A DNA stretch of 64,000 nt from Oceanobacter kriegii DSM 6294 (GTDB lineage: Bacteria; Pseudomonadota; Gammaproteobacteria; Pseudomonadales; Oceanobacteraceae), in the NCBI RefSeq assembly GCF_000422845.1, contig NZ_AUGV01000004.1, positions 310,001-374,000 of the forward strand, written 5' to 3'. A model generated the notes under the pieces. That model did no database searches, had not been told where the DNA came from, and saw nothing but the letters and a program-made list of their open reading frames with translations. The position numbers and the translations under genes were made by a program. Below are positions 42,849 through 50,783 of the stretch, in pieces. Within the stretch, counting starts at the first letter, position 1. Each line of letters starts with the position of its first letter.

Positions 42849-43660
42849 CGCCAGCCAACTACCTGATTGCCTTCAACGGCGTCCTCAAGCGTGAAGCCTT
42901 GCGGTTTGTGCACCAGCGCACCCGTTTCTTCAGCTCCATGGTTCGCCCATTGCTGTGGCTGGTCGTCTTCGCTGCCGGTTTTCGGGCAGCGCTGGGAATA
43001 TCCATCATTGAGCCCTACGACACCTACATTACCTACGAGGTGTATATCGCACCGGGCCTGATCTCGATGATCTTGCTGTTCAACGCCATGCAAAGCTCGC
43101 TGTCGATGGTTTACGACCGCGAAATGGGCAGCATGCGCATCCTGTTGATGAGCCCACTGCCACGCTGGTATCTGCTGCTCAGCAAACTGGCCGCCAGCAC
43201 CATTGTGGCAATTCCACAGGTGTACGCATTTCTGGCAATTGCCTGGTGGTTCGACGTGCAGCCGCCATGGGTTGGTTTTCTGTGGGCGCTGCCAGCAGTT
43301 ATTCTGACGGGCGTTATGCTGGGTGCTATCGGCCTGTTTATTTCGAGCTTTATTCGCCAGCTTGAGAACTTCGCGGGGGTGATGAACTTCGTGATTTTCC
43401 CGATGTTCTTTATGTCATCGGCGCTGTATCCGCTGTGGAAAATGCAGGAATCCAGCGAATGGCTGTACTGGCTGTGTTCGGTCAATCCGTTCACCTTCGG
43501 TGTCGAGCTGATTCGTTTCGCACTCTACGGCAAGCTTAACGGCGAAGCACTGGCGGTGGTGAGCGGCTGTCTGGTGTTGTTCACGACACTGGCGGTGCTG
43601 GTGTTCAACCCGGAACGAGGAGCTATTGGCAAAGCGCCGGGTGGCAAGGGCAAGCCGTAG
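42845..43660 (+). CDS. ABC-2 type permease, PQQ-associated exporter
   Basis: A 271-residue membrane protein with six hydrophobic helices and ABC-2 features: RFFSSMVRPLLWLVVFAAGF, SLSMVYDREMGSMRILLMSP, ALYPLWKMQESSEWLYWLCS and NPFTFGVELIRFALYG. The ATG overlaps the ATPase stop. With the ATPase it would export an unknown substrate; the neighbouring binding-protein-like and propeller proteins may be periplasmic partners. A bidirectional terminator follows. Confidence 0.92.
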   Translation: MTPANYLIAFNGVLKREALRFVHQRTRFFSSMVRPLLWLVVFAAGFRAALGISIIEPYDTYITYEVYIAPGLISMILLFNAMQSSLSMVYDREMGSMRILLMSPLPRWYLLLSKLAASTIVAIPQVYAFLAIAWWFDVQPPWVGFLWALPAVILTGVMLGAIGLFISSFIRQLENFAGVMNFVIFPMFFMSSALYPLWKMQESSEWLYWLCSVNPFTFGVELIRFALYGKLNGEALAVVSGCLVLFTTLAVLVFNPERGAIGKAPGGKGKP

Positions 43661-43725
43661 CGGCTCTAATTCCAAACTACTTCCGACCCAAATTGCTTCG
43701 CCCCAAACTGTTTCGCCCCAAACAG

Positions 43726-43771
43726 AAAAGCCGCTGAAACACGCTTGTAAGTACGTTTCAGCGGCTTTTTG
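43726..43771. terminator. Bidirectional rho-independent terminator
   Basis: AAAAGCCGCTGAAAC (43726-43740) pairs with GTTTCAGCGGCTTTT, flanked by A and T runs, between the convergent permease and MscS-type genes. Confidence 0.9.
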
Positions 43772-43795
43772 TTTTTCTAACGCTGTCGTCAGGCG

Positions 43796-45109
43796 TTACA
43801 GCTTGTTCTGCAACTCGTTCAATATCCGCACTTCTCGTTGCGGGAACGGAATCTCGAAGCCGTTATCGCGCATGGCTTCATAAATCATCAGCAGCAAATC
43901 ACCGCCCACACGGTTGCGGCCGTCGTCGATGCCGTCCATCCAGAATTCCACAAACATATTGACGCCGGAGTCGCCGAAGCTGTCGATTTCGCAATCCGGG
44001 CGCTCTTCAATAGGGATTTCATCCCCGCTGATCACCTGTTCATGGGAAGCCACGGTTTCCTTGATGATCTCCACCAGCTGGCGAATATCAGAGCCGTAAG
44101 CCACAGAAAAATCGACACGGTAACGCTGCTTCTTGTTCTTGTGGGTCCAGTTGGTGAAGGTGCCCGATACAAATTTCTCGTTCGGCACCATGATGATCTT
44201 GCCGTCAAAGGTTTCCAGTGCGGTGGAACGCAGCGTCAGCTCCAGCACATAGCCCTGGCGACCGTCTTCCAGCTCAATGAAATCCCCCACTGACACCGAA
44301 CGGTCGAGCAGGATGATGATGCCAGAGATAAAGTTAGAGGCGATGGCCTGCAAGCCGAAGCCCAGACCCACACCCACCGCACCACCAAACACGGCCAGTG
44401 CCGTTAAATTGATGCCCATAACTTGCAGCAGCAACACACCGATGACAGTGAAAATCGTCACCTCCAATAGTTTGGCGGCCACTTCACGGGTGCGAAAATC
44501 GAGCTTTTCCTGACGGCGAATCATTTCCTGACCCGTGCTGTTAGACACCCGCCCCAACCAGAACAGTAAGGAACCAAACAGCGCCACGCGGGCGATGCCA
44601 TAGGCCGATACTTCCAGATTCCCGACAGTCACCTTCATCGATTCCAGTACTGCAACAATCGGTGCCAACAGGTCGACCTGGTGTAAAAACAGCAACGGCA
44701 TGCCGATCCAGCGGAATACAGACGCAATAAAATCATTGCGCACATGGTCACGAATCAGCGAGTGCACCATCAGTAACAGCGCGACGACCAAGGCGATGTG
44801 CACCAGCCAGGATTCGCCCAGCAAATGGCCGCTGCCTTCTACTGCAAAGTTCAACGCAGTGATGCTGAGCAAAGGGAACATCAAATTGCCAAAATGACCA
44901 CCGACTTTCTGCACCGGCGTAGCCGTTGGGTCGCCCTTGCTGTCGGCCAGCAGCGGAAACGCTTTTCGAATACGGCTGGCGACCATATAGGCCAATCCGT
45001 ATATGACAGAAACCAGCAGCAGCTGCGTGTAGGTTTCCGGCTGCATTAACAGCTCTGAAAATTGTTCGAGGGTATCGGTCAGTTTTTGCTGGTAAAGCCG
45101 GGTATCCAA
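43796..45109 (-). CDS. MscS-family mechanosensitive channel
   Basis: A 437-residue membrane protein with about five helices before the pore helix AVFGGAVGVGLGFGLQAIAS, then the MscS middle beta domain (IILLDRSVSVGDFIELEDGRQG, IMVPNEKFVSGTFTNW) and C-terminal domain. It opens under membrane tension to release solutes during hypo-osmotic shock. It stands alone, convergent with the ABC cluster. The start at 45109 is near the divergent methyltransferase promoter. Confidence 0.92.
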   Translation of the reverse strand: MDTRLYQQKLTDTLEQFSELLMQPETYTQLLLVSVIYGLAYMVASRIRKAFPLLADSKGDPTATPVQKVGGHFGNLMFPLLSITALNFAVEGSGHLLGESWLVHIALVVALLLMVHSLIRDHVRNDFIASVFRWIGMPLLFLHQVDLLAPIVAVLESMKVTVGNLEVSAYGIARVALFGSLLFWLGRVSNSTGQEMIRRQEKLDFRTREVAAKLLEVTIFTVIGVLLLQVMGINLTALAVFGGAVGVGLGFGLQAIASNFISGIIILLDRSVSVGDFIELEDGRQGYVLELTLRSTALETFDGKIIMVPNEKFVSGTFTNWTHKNKKQRYRVDFSVAYGSDIRQLVEIIKETVASHEQVISGDEIPIEERPDCEIDSFGDSGVNMFVEFWMDGIDDGRNRVGGDLLLMIYEAMRDNGFEIPFPQREVRILNELQNKL

Positions 45110-45231
45110 AAGGGATGCTCCTGAATCAACAAAGGGGGTTGCCCAGTATATGGCGATGGGTTGGATTTTGCGCTGCTTCTTTGGATCGTCAATCGGCGGG
45201 TGAGTTGCTGCGAAGTACGAATAAAATCCTC

Positions 45232-45237
45232 TATAAT
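45232..45237 (+). promoter_or_regulatory. Perfect -10 box TATAAT
   Basis: TATAAT lies about 31 bases before the proposed TTG start of the methyltransferase. A transcript from here would exclude the upstream ATG at 45115. No good -35 is seen at standard spacing. Confidence 0.4.
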
Positions 45238-45267
45238 CGCGCTTTTAAACTACACCGGTATGCTGTT

Positions 45268-45783
45268 TTGAGTTCTGCTGTTATTGCCCTGAGCAACCCC
45301 AAAGACCCAACCAACTTTGGCTCTATTCTACGGGCAGCCAACTGCTTTGGCGCAGAACAGGTGTACTACACAGGAACCCGCATTGAATTTGCCAACCGGT
45401 TTCACACCGCAACCAACAATGTGCGGGAAAAAATTCCTCATCAGTCGGTCGATTCATTGCTGCAATTGGTTTCTGCCGATAAAACAATGGTGGCCGTTGA
45501 GCTTGTTGAAGGTGCCGTCCCACTGCCAACGTTCGAACACCCGGCAGATGCAATTTATGTATTTGGCCCGGAGGATGGATCGCTGGATCAGGCTGTGGTC
45601 GACGCTTGCGACGCCGTGGTGTACGTACCGACCGAAGGCTGCTTGAACCTGGCTGCTACGGTGAACATCCTGCTCTACGACCGTTGTGCCAAACAGGCTC
45701 TGCCTGTTGATCATGACGAACGGATCAAAAACAGCCGCGACAACAACAACCGCTTGAAAGTCAAAAGTCAGGATCTGGGCTAA
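45268..45783 (+). CDS. SpoU/TrmH-family RNA 2'-O-methyltransferase
   Basis: Motifs NPKDPTNFGSILRAANCFGA, YVFGPEDGSLDQ and VPTEGCLNLAATVNILLYDR are the three SPOUT motifs that form the knotted SAM site. Family members of this short type begin directly before motif 1, so I place the start at TTG 45268 (171 residues). The open frame extends to ATG 45115, but that part shows no homology pattern and a TATAAT box lies within it. The substrate RNA cannot be named. Confidence 0.85.
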   Translation: MSSAVIALSNPKDPTNFGSILRAANCFGAEQVYYTGTRIEFANRFHTATNNVREKIPHQSVDSLLQLVSADKTMVAVELVEGAVPLPTFEHPADAIYVFGPEDGSLDQAVVDACDAVVYVPTEGCLNLAATVNILLYDRCAKQALPVDHDERIKNSRDNNNRLKVKSQDLG

Positions 45784-45835
45784 AAACCCTGGTTTTGAGG
45801 TACATTGGGATTAGCTCGCCAGTTATCACCTGTTA

Positions 45836-46501
45836 TCACCAGTCGATAAGACGAACTCCATAAAAATTTGAATGCTCGTGTATGTAACGAGCGTTCAAAC
45901 CGTCATTTGCATCAACCCGATGCTGCGCCTGTTCCAGACTCAACCCCAAACTCTGATGGCGCTCCAGCACCCGCTGATTACTGACTTCCAGCGGTGTATT
46001 AACAAACCAGCATTCATTGAATAACTCACCTTTCAGCCGCCGCCACGGTGAATCATTCAACAGTAGATAATTACCTTCCACTAACACCAGTTGATGGGCT
46101 GCTGTCAGCCTGTATTGCCCTAGCTGTGGATCACCCTCTGCGTGGTCAAACCCCGGAAACAGCGCTTGTTCGGTGTGCTTGGCTGCCAGCAAATCGGCAA
46201 CGCATTGCTCGGCATCGAATGTAAACGGTGCACCACGACGCAGATGTGCTGTGGCAGGGGCTGGCAAAGTATCCAGCGCTTTGCGGGGCAAGTGATAGCC
46301 GTCCATTGGCAACACCAGCAACTCACCATCGTCACCTCTGGATGCAAGCAACGCATCGAACGCCTGTTTTATATTTTCAGCCAGCGTCGACTTGCCACTA
46401 CCGGGTGCACCGGCAAGGCCAATCCAATAGCGTTGGCCCGAGTCCCAAACACGCAACAATTCCTGGGCAAGTGTTTGAACCATGCTCTGCTCATTTGCCA
46501 C
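45836..46501 (-). CDS. P-loop nucleoside/sugar kinase-like protein (uridine-kinase superfamily)
   Basis: A 221-residue protein with Walker A GLAGAPGSGKSTLAE, LPMDGYHLPRKALDT and LVEGNYLLLNDSPWRRL. This is the pattern of the phosphoribulokinase/uridine kinase superfamily branch that includes YggC-like and FrcK-like kinases. The substrate is unknown. It stands alone and converges on the methyltransferase gene. Confidence 0.85.
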   Translation of the reverse strand: MANEQSMVQTLAQELLRVWDSGQRYWIGLAGAPGSGKSTLAENIKQAFDALLASRGDDGELLVLPMDGYHLPRKALDTLPAPATAHLRRGAPFTFDAEQCVADLLAAKHTEQALFPGFDHAEGDPQLGQYRLTAAHQLVLVEGNYLLLNDSPWRRLKGELFNECWFVNTPLEVSNQRVLERHQSLGLSLEQAQHRVDANDGLNARYIHEHSNFYGVRLIDW

Positions 46502-47020
46502 TCATATCCTCCTTGGGGCTCTATTTATGAATTATATAGTTAGCGAACCATAACCATTTATCAGGTTCTTCCGTCTTAATGAACATAATTCGCACAACAG
46601 TGACCGTAAATATGTGCAATGAAATCCGCTTTGGTAAGACAAAAATTGATCAAAAGCGGCCAATAAGCTCCAACCTTGCTTAATAGTTTGTGCCATTCAG
46701 CACTATTGAAAACAGAGTATTCACAGCAAAGGGATAATAACCTATGCTTCATCAGGTAATCTCACGCACCGTCGTTGGGAAGTTGCAGAAAATGCCGAGG
46801 AACACACTCATTTGGCTTGTCGCTTCCAGTCGTCTTTCAGACCAAAGCCATTGTGCAACTGAACGATACAGCTTCGGCAGCCAGGAACCCTCTGAATAAC
46901 TCCGTACTGCGCGAGTATTTCAGTGTAACCATAAGAATTCCACGAATAATATTGTAGAAACTGATAGCAACAACATTATTCATGGACAACAAAAGCAACC
47001 CGTAAAACCAACAAAGAGGC
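46502..47020. other. AT-rich gene-poor stretch
   Basis: 519 bases between the kinase and the MvaT-like gene. It holds one miniature-element remnant (46883-46926) and the MvaT-like leader with AACAACATTATT and ACAACAAAAGCAACCC. I see no credible gene. Confidence 0.5.
46883..46926. repeat. Remnant left end of the miniature element
   Basis: AGGAACCCTCTGAATAACTC followed by CGTACTGCGCGAGTATTTCAG matches the left 45 bases of copies C and A. No right end is nearby. Confidence 0.55.
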
Positions 47021-47476
47021 ATGCACAACGTGTCATTGATTGATACCAATATCGATGCATTAATCGAAGCTGAGAAAGCCAAGCTGGAACAGCTGATGCA
47101 AGCCAGGGATGAGCAAAAAAAGAAGCAGGAAAATCTGAAAAAGCTGAATGAGGAATATTTCAGCAACCTGCGTAAATACGGTATTTCCGAATACGAATAC
47201 TTTAATTCCAAAGCCGATTCCCTCGAGCAATGGATTACTTCCGAGCCAGAAAGCAACCTGTATGCAGCACTGCAAAAGCACTTCGCCAAGCAAGCAGCCA
47301 AACAGGAACAACAGCCAGAAAAAGTATCTACCCTGCCAAAACCAAAGCTGAAAGCAGGTAGCTACCGCAATCCGGCCACTAACGAAGTGATTGAAAAAAT
47401 CAAGCGCAGCCCTAAAAAGCTGGAGCAATGGGTTGAAGAATACGGATTCCCAACCGTACGCACCTGGAAGATTTGA
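47021..47476 (+). CDS. MvaT/H-NS-type nucleoid silencer-like protein
   Basis: A 151-residue protein: N-terminal coiled-coil oligomerisation region (1-60, KAKLEQLMQARDEQKKKQEN), a linker rich in Gln/Lys/Pro, and a C-terminal domain with YRNPATNEVIEKIKRSPKKL and WVEEYGFPTVRTW. The latter aligns by eye with the MvaT DNA-binding segment (YKNPHTGEVIET, followed by K-LK-W). MvaT-type proteins bind AT-rich DNA and silence foreign genes. It faces the DUF2589 cassette across a shared terminator. GAGG sits one base before ATG 47021, so GTG 47030 may be used. Confidence 0.65.
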   Translation: MHNVSLIDTNIDALIEAEKAKLEQLMQARDEQKKKQENLKKLNEEYFSNLRKYGISEYEYFNSKADSLEQWITSEPESNLYAALQKHFAKQAAKQEQQPEKVSTLPKPKLKAGSYRNPATNEVIEKIKRSPKKLEQWVEEYGFPTVRTWKI

Positions 47477-47492
47477 TTTAAAATCCTTCTTA

Positions 47493-47540
47493 TTAACGGG
47501 CCGTGATATAAACATATGTCACTGGCCCGTTAATCTGTTT
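47493..47540. terminator. Bidirectional terminator between MvaT-like gene and DUF2589 cassette
   Basis: TTAACGGGCC (47493-47502) pairs with GGCCCGTTAA (47524-47533), with an inner GTGA/TCAC pairing, followed by TCTGTTTTTATT. Confidence 0.8.
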
Positions 47541-48098
47541 TTATTCCATAAACTCTTCCAGCCGTACTTCCTCGATCATTAGCATCTGAATATCTTGCTG
47601 CGCTAATTTGCCTTTCAGGCCAACCACCATGGGTTTTAATTGTTCGTGGTTGGACACCAGCTGCCAGATCTCTTCTACCAATTGCTGCGCGGTCCCAGAG
47701 CTTGAGTGACGAATAACGCCACTGTCTGCCACCATTGCCAATATTTGCCCGACAACCTCCCTGGCAGGGCCAGATTTAACCACCAGCTCATCGTGCACAT
47801 GTTGGAGGCAGCGCTGTAACTCATACAACGTGCCGGCTGCCGCTTCCTGCTGAGCTTTACGCAACGAACCTCGAAAATCCGCCGCACGCTCAGGACTTAG
47901 AATGCGGCTTTTCAAACCGGCCAGCTCAGCAACCTTCACATGGCGGTTTTGCTGCAACAACTGTTCAGCCTGATCAATCCAATCCATAACCGATTGCAAA
48001 AAAGCCGGACTCTTTGACCGCTGTAATTTCACCAGCTCAGGAAAAGCCAACAACACGTCGGCCATTTGTTTTTCAAACATCACAGGAGAGCGCATCAT
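47541..48098 (-). CDS. Helical protein of unknown function, DUF2589 cassette third gene
   Basis: A 185-residue, largely helical, soluble protein with no signal or membrane segment. The ATG at 48098 has AGGAGG at ideal spacing; the longer frame to 48167 runs into the preceding gene. I recognise no family. It is 15 bases downstream of the second gene and ends with an acidic EEVRLEEFME. Co-transcription with the two DUF2589-type genes is the only functional clue. Confidence 0.65.
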   Translation of the reverse strand: MMRSPVMFEKQMADVLLAFPELVKLQRSKSPAFLQSVMDWIDQAEQLLQQNRHVKVAELAGLKSRILSPERAADFRGSLRKAQQEAAAGTLYELQRCLQHVHDELVVKSGPAREVVGQILAMVADSGVIRHSSSGTAQQLVEEIWQLVSNHEQLKPMVVGLKGKLAQQDIQMLMIEEVRLEEFME

Positions 48099-48112
48099 AA
48101 TGTGACCTCCTG

Positions 48113-48808
48113 TTATTCCGGCAGCAGTTTGCTGGTTATTTCTCCATCCAGCTCCATTTTTTGCCACTCCATGCTGTCCTCAGACACCTTCAGTTTTATT
48201 TGCAGAATTTTGTCGGCATCCTGTTCTTTTAGCAGGTGTGCCTCCGCAATCACATTCATGTCACCAAGACGGGTTTTACCCAGAGCGGCGGTGACTTCGT
48301 GATTGGCGAGGTTCGCCAATTCGCTGGCCAAATTAGAATTTGCTGCCTTTTCTCGGTTGTAGTCCAGCTTTGTTGCTTCGAACACGTCCTGCAATTCCTC
48401 ATTCAGGCTGGCAGCATACTGCTTGATGGGCTGATTACTGCGCAACTGGTTCACATCGGTTTCCAATTGGCGGGTATAGCGGGAAATGACCGAGCGTACC
48501 TTGCTGGATACCTCTCTGGGCAAGCTGTCGCGCCCCACGCTTCGCGCGACCAGCGCATAGGTATCACTATTGAATTGTTTGTTATTGATAATATCGACGG
48601 GCTCTTCAAGCACCTGATCGGCAGACTCAATCGCCACTGGAATGGTTATTTCAACATCATCGATCTTCATTCTGGGCACCGAGAAATGCTGCAACAGCTC
48701 GTGCTTGGCGTAATCCTGAGCCACTTTCACGGTCTGGATATCTGCCATGACTCTGGCGGTATTCAGGCTGGAGATGATGCTACCGAGATATTCATTTAAT
48801 GTTGGCAT
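48113..48808 (-). CDS. DUF2589-like protein, cassette second gene
   Basis: A 231-residue soluble protein. The region with VKVAQDYAKHELLQHFSVPR and MKIDDVEITIPVAIESAD resembles the SLRIEEMVIDFNAKLTS region of the upstream DUF2589 protein, both preceded by an Ala/Gln-rich helix, so I read it as a distant paralogue. The middle is coiled-coil-like (about 95-190) and the end has ILQIKLKVSEDSMEWQKMEL. The function is unknown. It lies 159 bases downstream of the DUF2589 gene and 14 before the third gene. Confidence 0.65.
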   Translation of the reverse strand: MPTLNEYLGSIISSLNTARVMADIQTVKVAQDYAKHELLQHFSVPRMKIDDVEITIPVAIESADQVLEEPVDIINNKQFNSDTYALVARSVGRDSLPREVSSKVRSVISRYTRQLETDVNQLRSNQPIKQYAASLNEELQDVFEATKLDYNREKAANSNLASELANLANHEVTAALGKTRLGDMNVIAEAHLLKEQDADKILQIKLKVSEDSMEWQKMELDGEITSKLLPE

Positions 48809-48967
48809 TGCGATTCCCTGTTAAAAACAGCGTCCTTAAATGGTTAAACAGAGTCGGCCAGCCCTGCCTCCATTTCACAATCGACACCCTTACAGATTGA
48901 AAATAGCGGCAAGGAGAATAGGCAGAGCTGGCCAACGCCTTCTTGAATTACGGCTTAAGCAGTGTGC

Positions 48968-49528
48968 TTAAACACTGACAATACTGTCTTCCAGCATGGT
49001 CAGAATGCGGTCAAGCCCAGCCGGGATTTCATCATTCAACGCCGTCACCTTCACGCCGAGGTTATAGGTTTTCTCGACACTGGTACCGCGGTTGGACGAC
49101 CGTTTGTAAGACGCCGATGCCTTGAAGTTAACGATCTTGTAATTGATGCCCAGCTCGGCACTGGCCGCAAATTCGCTCGATACATTGGAGGTTTCCGTCG
49201 AAGTGAGCTTGGCATTGAAATCAATCACCATCTCCTCAATGCGCAACGATGGAATGGTCAGCATGGTCAAAAACGGCACCTTGATATTGACCTGCTGGTT
49301 TTCAAAGCCGCTACCATCGTCTTTGGGAACGGATTTTTCATAGTTAAAATCCACATAGCGTAATTCCTTGCCACCACCGGTGCCGCTGGAATCCTGGAAG
49401 CCCACTTCCTGAATGAATTTCACCTGCGACATGGATGCCGCGTGCTGGGCCTGAACGGCAGCTTGCATCGGTCCACCGATGTACACGCTGAAATCCAGGC
49501 TGTTCAGTTCTTGAACCAGATTCGTCAT
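48968..49528 (-). CDS. DUF2589 domain protein, cassette first gene
   Basis: A 186-residue protein with the DUF2589 pattern: DFSVYIGGPMQAAVQAQHAA, VKFIQEVGF and VPFLTMLTIPSLRIEEMVID. It is soluble, beta-rich in its second half, without signal sequence. DUF2589 is a family of unknown function. GGAGA precedes the ATG. A seven-base palindrome (49661-49678) lies about 135 bases upstream and may be an operator. Confidence 0.8.
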   Translation of the reverse strand: MTNLVQELNSLDFSVYIGGPMQAAVQAQHAASMSQVKFIQEVGFQDSSGTGGGKELRYVDFNYEKSVPKDDGSGFENQQVNIKVPFLTMLTIPSLRIEEMVIDFNAKLTSTETSNVSSEFAASAELGINYKIVNFKASASYKRSSNRGTSVEKTYNLGVKVTALNDEIPAGLDRILTMLEDSIVSV

Positions 49529-49660
49529 GGTATCTCTCCTTGAGACTGTCTTCAGTTAGTCCTCGCCGCGTGTCAGCTTTCAACATCCAAGTAGATCAAA
49601 AACCGACCAACAGACGCTAAGTGCGACGAAAGAAAGCGACAAGATAGGAAAGAATCAGAA

Positions 49661-49678
49661 TGTGAGTGATTACTCACA
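49661..49678. promoter_or_regulatory. Palindrome TGTGAGT-GATT-ACTCACA
   Basis: Perfect seven-base arms around a four-base centre between the DyP peroxidase stop and the DUF2589 start. Candidate operator; no T-run makes a terminator less likely. Confidence 0.4.
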
Positions 49679-49769
49679 AAGGCTGTGACGGACGCCACAA
49701 CCGTAAAGAAAGGTATGCAAACGGCGGCAGATAGCTGCCACCGATAAACATAAAAACCAGAGAGAAGTA

Positions 49770-50684
49770 TCAGACAGCCAGAGCGGCCGCCAGATCCTCC
49801 ATTGACGGCGCAAACCAGTATGAACCCGTCACCGGCGTTGAGAAATCCAGCAGGCGGTCGTATAGACCATCACCGGTCAGACCGTACATCCGCTCCAACT
49901 GAATACTGTGACGACGAAGTTCACAGGCGAAAGACAGGAAATACAAACCACGCTCTGTCGCGCTGGCATACGCCCCACTTCGACGCCACACCTTCTGGGC
50001 CACACCCTCCAGTGAAACATCCGTTCGACTGACATGCGAATTGGCTGGCATATCATCGCCTTCAAGCTCTATCGCATCCAGCTTGGTACGGCCAATCACG
50101 CCCTCCTGCTCTTTCACCGGCATTTGGTTAAAGGCCTTGAGATTGTGAACCCATTTCTGGCTCAACACATAAGAACCACCAGCACCAGGCTGACCTGCCG
50201 GGATCAACGCTGCCTGTATGCGCGCATCATCAGTTTTAGGGTTGGCGGACCCGTCTTCAAAACCGCTCAAATCGCGGGAGTCGTGATAACACAAACCCGG
50301 CAGATCCAACACCAGATCGGCCACCCCTGCCATTGCCTCGTGAACACCTTGCATACGATCAATGTTGCTGGCGACACTGCCCGAATGAATCCAGAAAAAC
50401 ACATCCGCCTGAGTCGCAGGGGCCACCAAATGCGCTGCCCCGGCCTCAGCTGAACCTTGAAGCCCTTCAAAAGCGACCAAACCTGCTGGCGAACACCCCG
50501 GATTCAAGGCATCCCATGCACGCTTCCCAAACGACACCACCATATTGGTCGGCAGGTTCTGATAAACAGCCGCATGCAACGCGGACCGAATCGTGTCCAA
50601 CGGCAAAGACCAATCCAGATTGTATTCAAGGTAGTAAAACTGCGAGCTGCCCTGGCTGAAAAGGCCTTGTTGGTGGGTGGTCAT
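49770..50684 (-). CDS. DyP-type haem peroxidase
   Basis: A 304-residue dye-decolourising peroxidase with the family motif SGFEDGSANP (catalytic Asp), the proximal haem His in ANSHVSRTDVS, and a following Arg/Trp-rich WRRSGAYA. No signal or Tat peptide, so it is cytoplasmic unless loaded into an encapsulin, and no encapsulin gene is near. GAGGA six bases before ATG 50684 sets the start; the longer frame to 50774 is unlikely. Confidence 0.92.
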   Translation of the reverse strand: MTTHQQGLFSQGSSQFYYLEYNLDWSLPLDTIRSALHAAVYQNLPTNMVVSFGKRAWDALNPGCSPAGLVAFEGLQGSAEAGAAHLVAPATQADVFFWIHSGSVASNIDRMQGVHEAMAGVADLVLDLPGLCYHDSRDLSGFEDGSANPKTDDARIQAALIPAGQPGAGGSYVLSQKWVHNLKAFNQMPVKEQEGVIGRTKLDAIELEGDDMPANSHVSRTDVSLEGVAQKVWRRSGAYASATERGLYFLSFACELRRHSIQLERMYGLTGDGLYDRLLDFSTPVTGSYWFAPSMEDLAAALAV

Positions 50685-50783
50685 GATGGTTCCTCGTTCT
50701 TGATCACGGTTGCACTCATTGTAACCGACCCTAATGCCCTTGCAGCAGTTTCCGCAAGTCAGCGTACCGTTCAAGAAATGCAG

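Noticed and set aside
45115-45267. N-terminal extension of the SpoU methyltransferase
   Set aside because: No family resemblance and a TATAAT box lies inside it, suggesting it is untranslated.
46775-46957. 60-codon plus-strand open frame
   Set aside because: Covers the element remnant in an AT-rich gap; no ribosome site or similarity.
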